A DNA stretch of 64,000 nt from DASZIT01 sp052143315 (GTDB lineage: Bacteria; Actinomycetota; Acidimicrobiia; Acidimicrobiales; RAAP-2). Under the pieces are notes generated by a model. It saw only the letters and a list, made by a program, of their open reading frames with translations, searched no databases and was not told the DNA's origin. The stretch's first letter is position 1; each line of letters starts with the position of its first letter. The position numbers and the translations under genes are program-made. This document shows positions 63,171 to 64,000 of this stretch, piece by piece. The stretch lies in assembly GCA_052143315.1 (NCBI GenBank), contig JBKQTE010000031.1, forward strand, positions 1 to 64,000, written 5' to 3'.

Positions 63171-63797
63171 GTGCCCGATGCCGAGTCCGAGACCCGCCCC
63201 GTCGCCGACTTCTGGTTCGACCCACTCTGCCCCTGGGCGTGGATCTCCTCGAGGTGGATCCTGAACGCGTCCGAGGTGCGGTCGTTCGATGTCCGGTGGC
63301 ATGTGATGTCGTTGGCCTATCTGAACAGCGACAAGGCTGACCTCCCGGAGTCCTATCGCAAGCTGCTGGCCCAGGCCTGGGGACCGGTGCGGGTCTGCAT
63401 CGCCGCCGAGCAGGCCCACGGAGACAAGGTGCTGCTTCCGCTGTACACCGCGTTGGGGACCCGCTTCCATCTCGAGGGGAAGCCGAAGGACCGGGCCACC
63501 ATCGAGGAGGCCCTGGCCGAAGTAGGTCTGCCGACAGAGCTGGCCGACGCCGCCGACTCCGAGGAGTTCGACGAGGCGCTGAAGCTCTCCCACCACCAGG
63601 GCATGGACCAGGTCGGCTACGAGGTCGGCACCCCGGTGATCAGTGTGGAGCGGGTGGCCTTCTTCGGACCGGTCATCTCCCCGGCGCCCAAGGGTGAAGC
63701 GGCAGGCGTCCTGTGGGACGGGGTGCTGGCCGTGGCCGGGACCGACGGGTTCTTCGAGCTGAAGCGCTCGCGTACGCGGGACCCGATCTTCGACTGA
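63171..63797 (+). CDS. DsbA-family thioredoxin-fold protein (mycothiol-dependent nitroreductase-like)
   Basis: A 208-aa cytoplasmic thioredoxin-fold protein. The N-terminus FWFDPLCPWAWISSRWIL has a single Cys in CPWA. The protein matches actinobacterial DsbA-like proteins related to the mycothiol-linked nitroreductase group. The cis-Pro loop is GTPVISVE. With only one active-site Cys, a mycothiol- or glutathione-transferase-like mechanism is more likely than disulfide exchange. GTG 63171 follows GAGGAG at good spacing. Confidence 0.82.
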   Translation: MPDAESETRPVADFWFDPLCPWAWISSRWILNASEVRSFDVRWHVMSLAYLNSDKADLPESYRKLLAQAWGPVRVCIAAEQAHGDKVLLPLYTALGTRFHLEGKPKDRATIEEALAEVGLPTELADAADSEEFDEALKLSHHQGMDQVGYEVGTPVISVERVAFFGPVISPAPKGEAAGVLWDGVLAVAGTDGFFELKRSRTRDPIFD

Positions 63798-63810
63798 GGC
63801 CTCCGCCGGT

Positions 63811-64000
63811 CTACCAGGGCTGCCACCACGCTGGTTCGGCCGCGTACTGGAGGCGGAACGTCGACGTTCCCGCGGCGATCCAGTCGGCGGCCGTCGCCAC
63901 CGCCGCAGGATCCAGACTGTGCTCACCCACAGACCGTGCCGACCCACTCTGCGTCACTAGCAGGAAGGCCGGCTGCCGCTTGAGGGCGACGCCGGCACCG
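63811..64000 (-). CDS. Partial CDS, unknown protein (C-terminal 62 aa)
   Basis: A minus-strand frame enters from the right edge and ends at a TAG at 63811-63813. The visible part (GVALKRQPAFLLVTQSG to AAEPAWWQPW) has protein-like composition, with an aromatic C-terminus. No family can be named from this piece. It converges with the DsbA-family gene, 13 bp apart. Confidence 0.55.
   Translation of the reverse strand, partial: GAGVALKRQPAFLLVTQSGSARSVGEHSLDPAAVATAADWIAAGTSTFRLQYAAEPAWWQPW

Overview
The window looks like chromosome of a high-GC actinobacterium, most likely class Acidimicrobiia or a close relative. The evidence is the very high GC at third codon positions, many GTG and TTG starts, genes packed with 1-16 bp overlaps, the gene order rpiB-glyA-wecA-atp, a MurA with aspartate in place of the usual catalytic cysteine, a thiolase-like protein of the mycobacterial TLP1 kind and an F420-type (FrhB-family) oxidoreductase. 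The taxonomic call is inference. No rRNA, tRNA, CRISPR array, insertion sequence or phage gene was seen.

Layout. 1-0.8 kb: an edge region with three very small overlapping minus-strand genes (48, 55 and 83 aa) next to what looks like the broken front of a lipoprotein gene. 0.8-4.6 kb (minus): an epoxide-hydrolase-like enzyme with a small membrane protein, then greA-leuC-leuD. 4.7-12.5 kb: a beta-lactamase-fold hydrolase, a DUF2252 protein, glutamate decarboxylase, two membrane proteins and a thiolase-like protein. 12.5-24 kb (plus): rpiB-glyA-wecA and a complete F-type ATP synthase operon (atpZ/I-like, atpI, B, E, F, H, A, G, D, C). 24-32 kb: glpX, murA, a MeaB-type GTPase, an enoyl-CoA hydratase, a 34-aa bridging ORF, a maltokinase-like gene, pfkA with pyrophosphate-type signature residues, and galT. 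32-40 kb (minus): a three-gene branched-chain-amino-acid-type ABC system in which LivH and LivM are fused, and LivF and LivG are fused to each other and to an N-terminal MFS transporter. 40-47 kb: assimilatory sulfate reduction, with cysD-cysN-cysG on minus and cysH, a siroheme sulfite/nitrite reductase and an FrhB-like F420 oxidoreductase on plus. 47-54 kb: an EthD-type protein, a NarL/LuxR two-component pair, a 909-aa membrane protein and ychF. 54-62 kb: a complete second rotary ATPase of V/A type (H-like, C, I, K, F, E, A, B, D). 62-64 kb: an ABC ATPase, a DsbA-fold protein and the end of an unknown minus-strand gene.

How the parts work together. CysDN activates sulfate to APS, CysH reduces APS to sulfite, and the siroheme enzyme reduces sulfite. 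CysG supplies siroheme. The FrhB-like protein is translationally coupled to the reductase and is the natural candidate for its electron donor. The F-type enzyme is the housekeeping ATP synthase; the V/A-type enzyme next to YchF is an unusual second rotary machine. The most novel candidates are the reductase/FrhB pair, which would be a two-gene counterpart of archaeal F420-dependent sulfite reductase, and the MFS-LivF-LivG fusion transporter.

Start codons were chosen from family N-termini, Shine-Dalgarno spacing and overlap with the preceding stop. Many first genes instead carry a TANNNT -10-like hexamer 6-8 bp before the start codon, which suggests leaderless transcripts.
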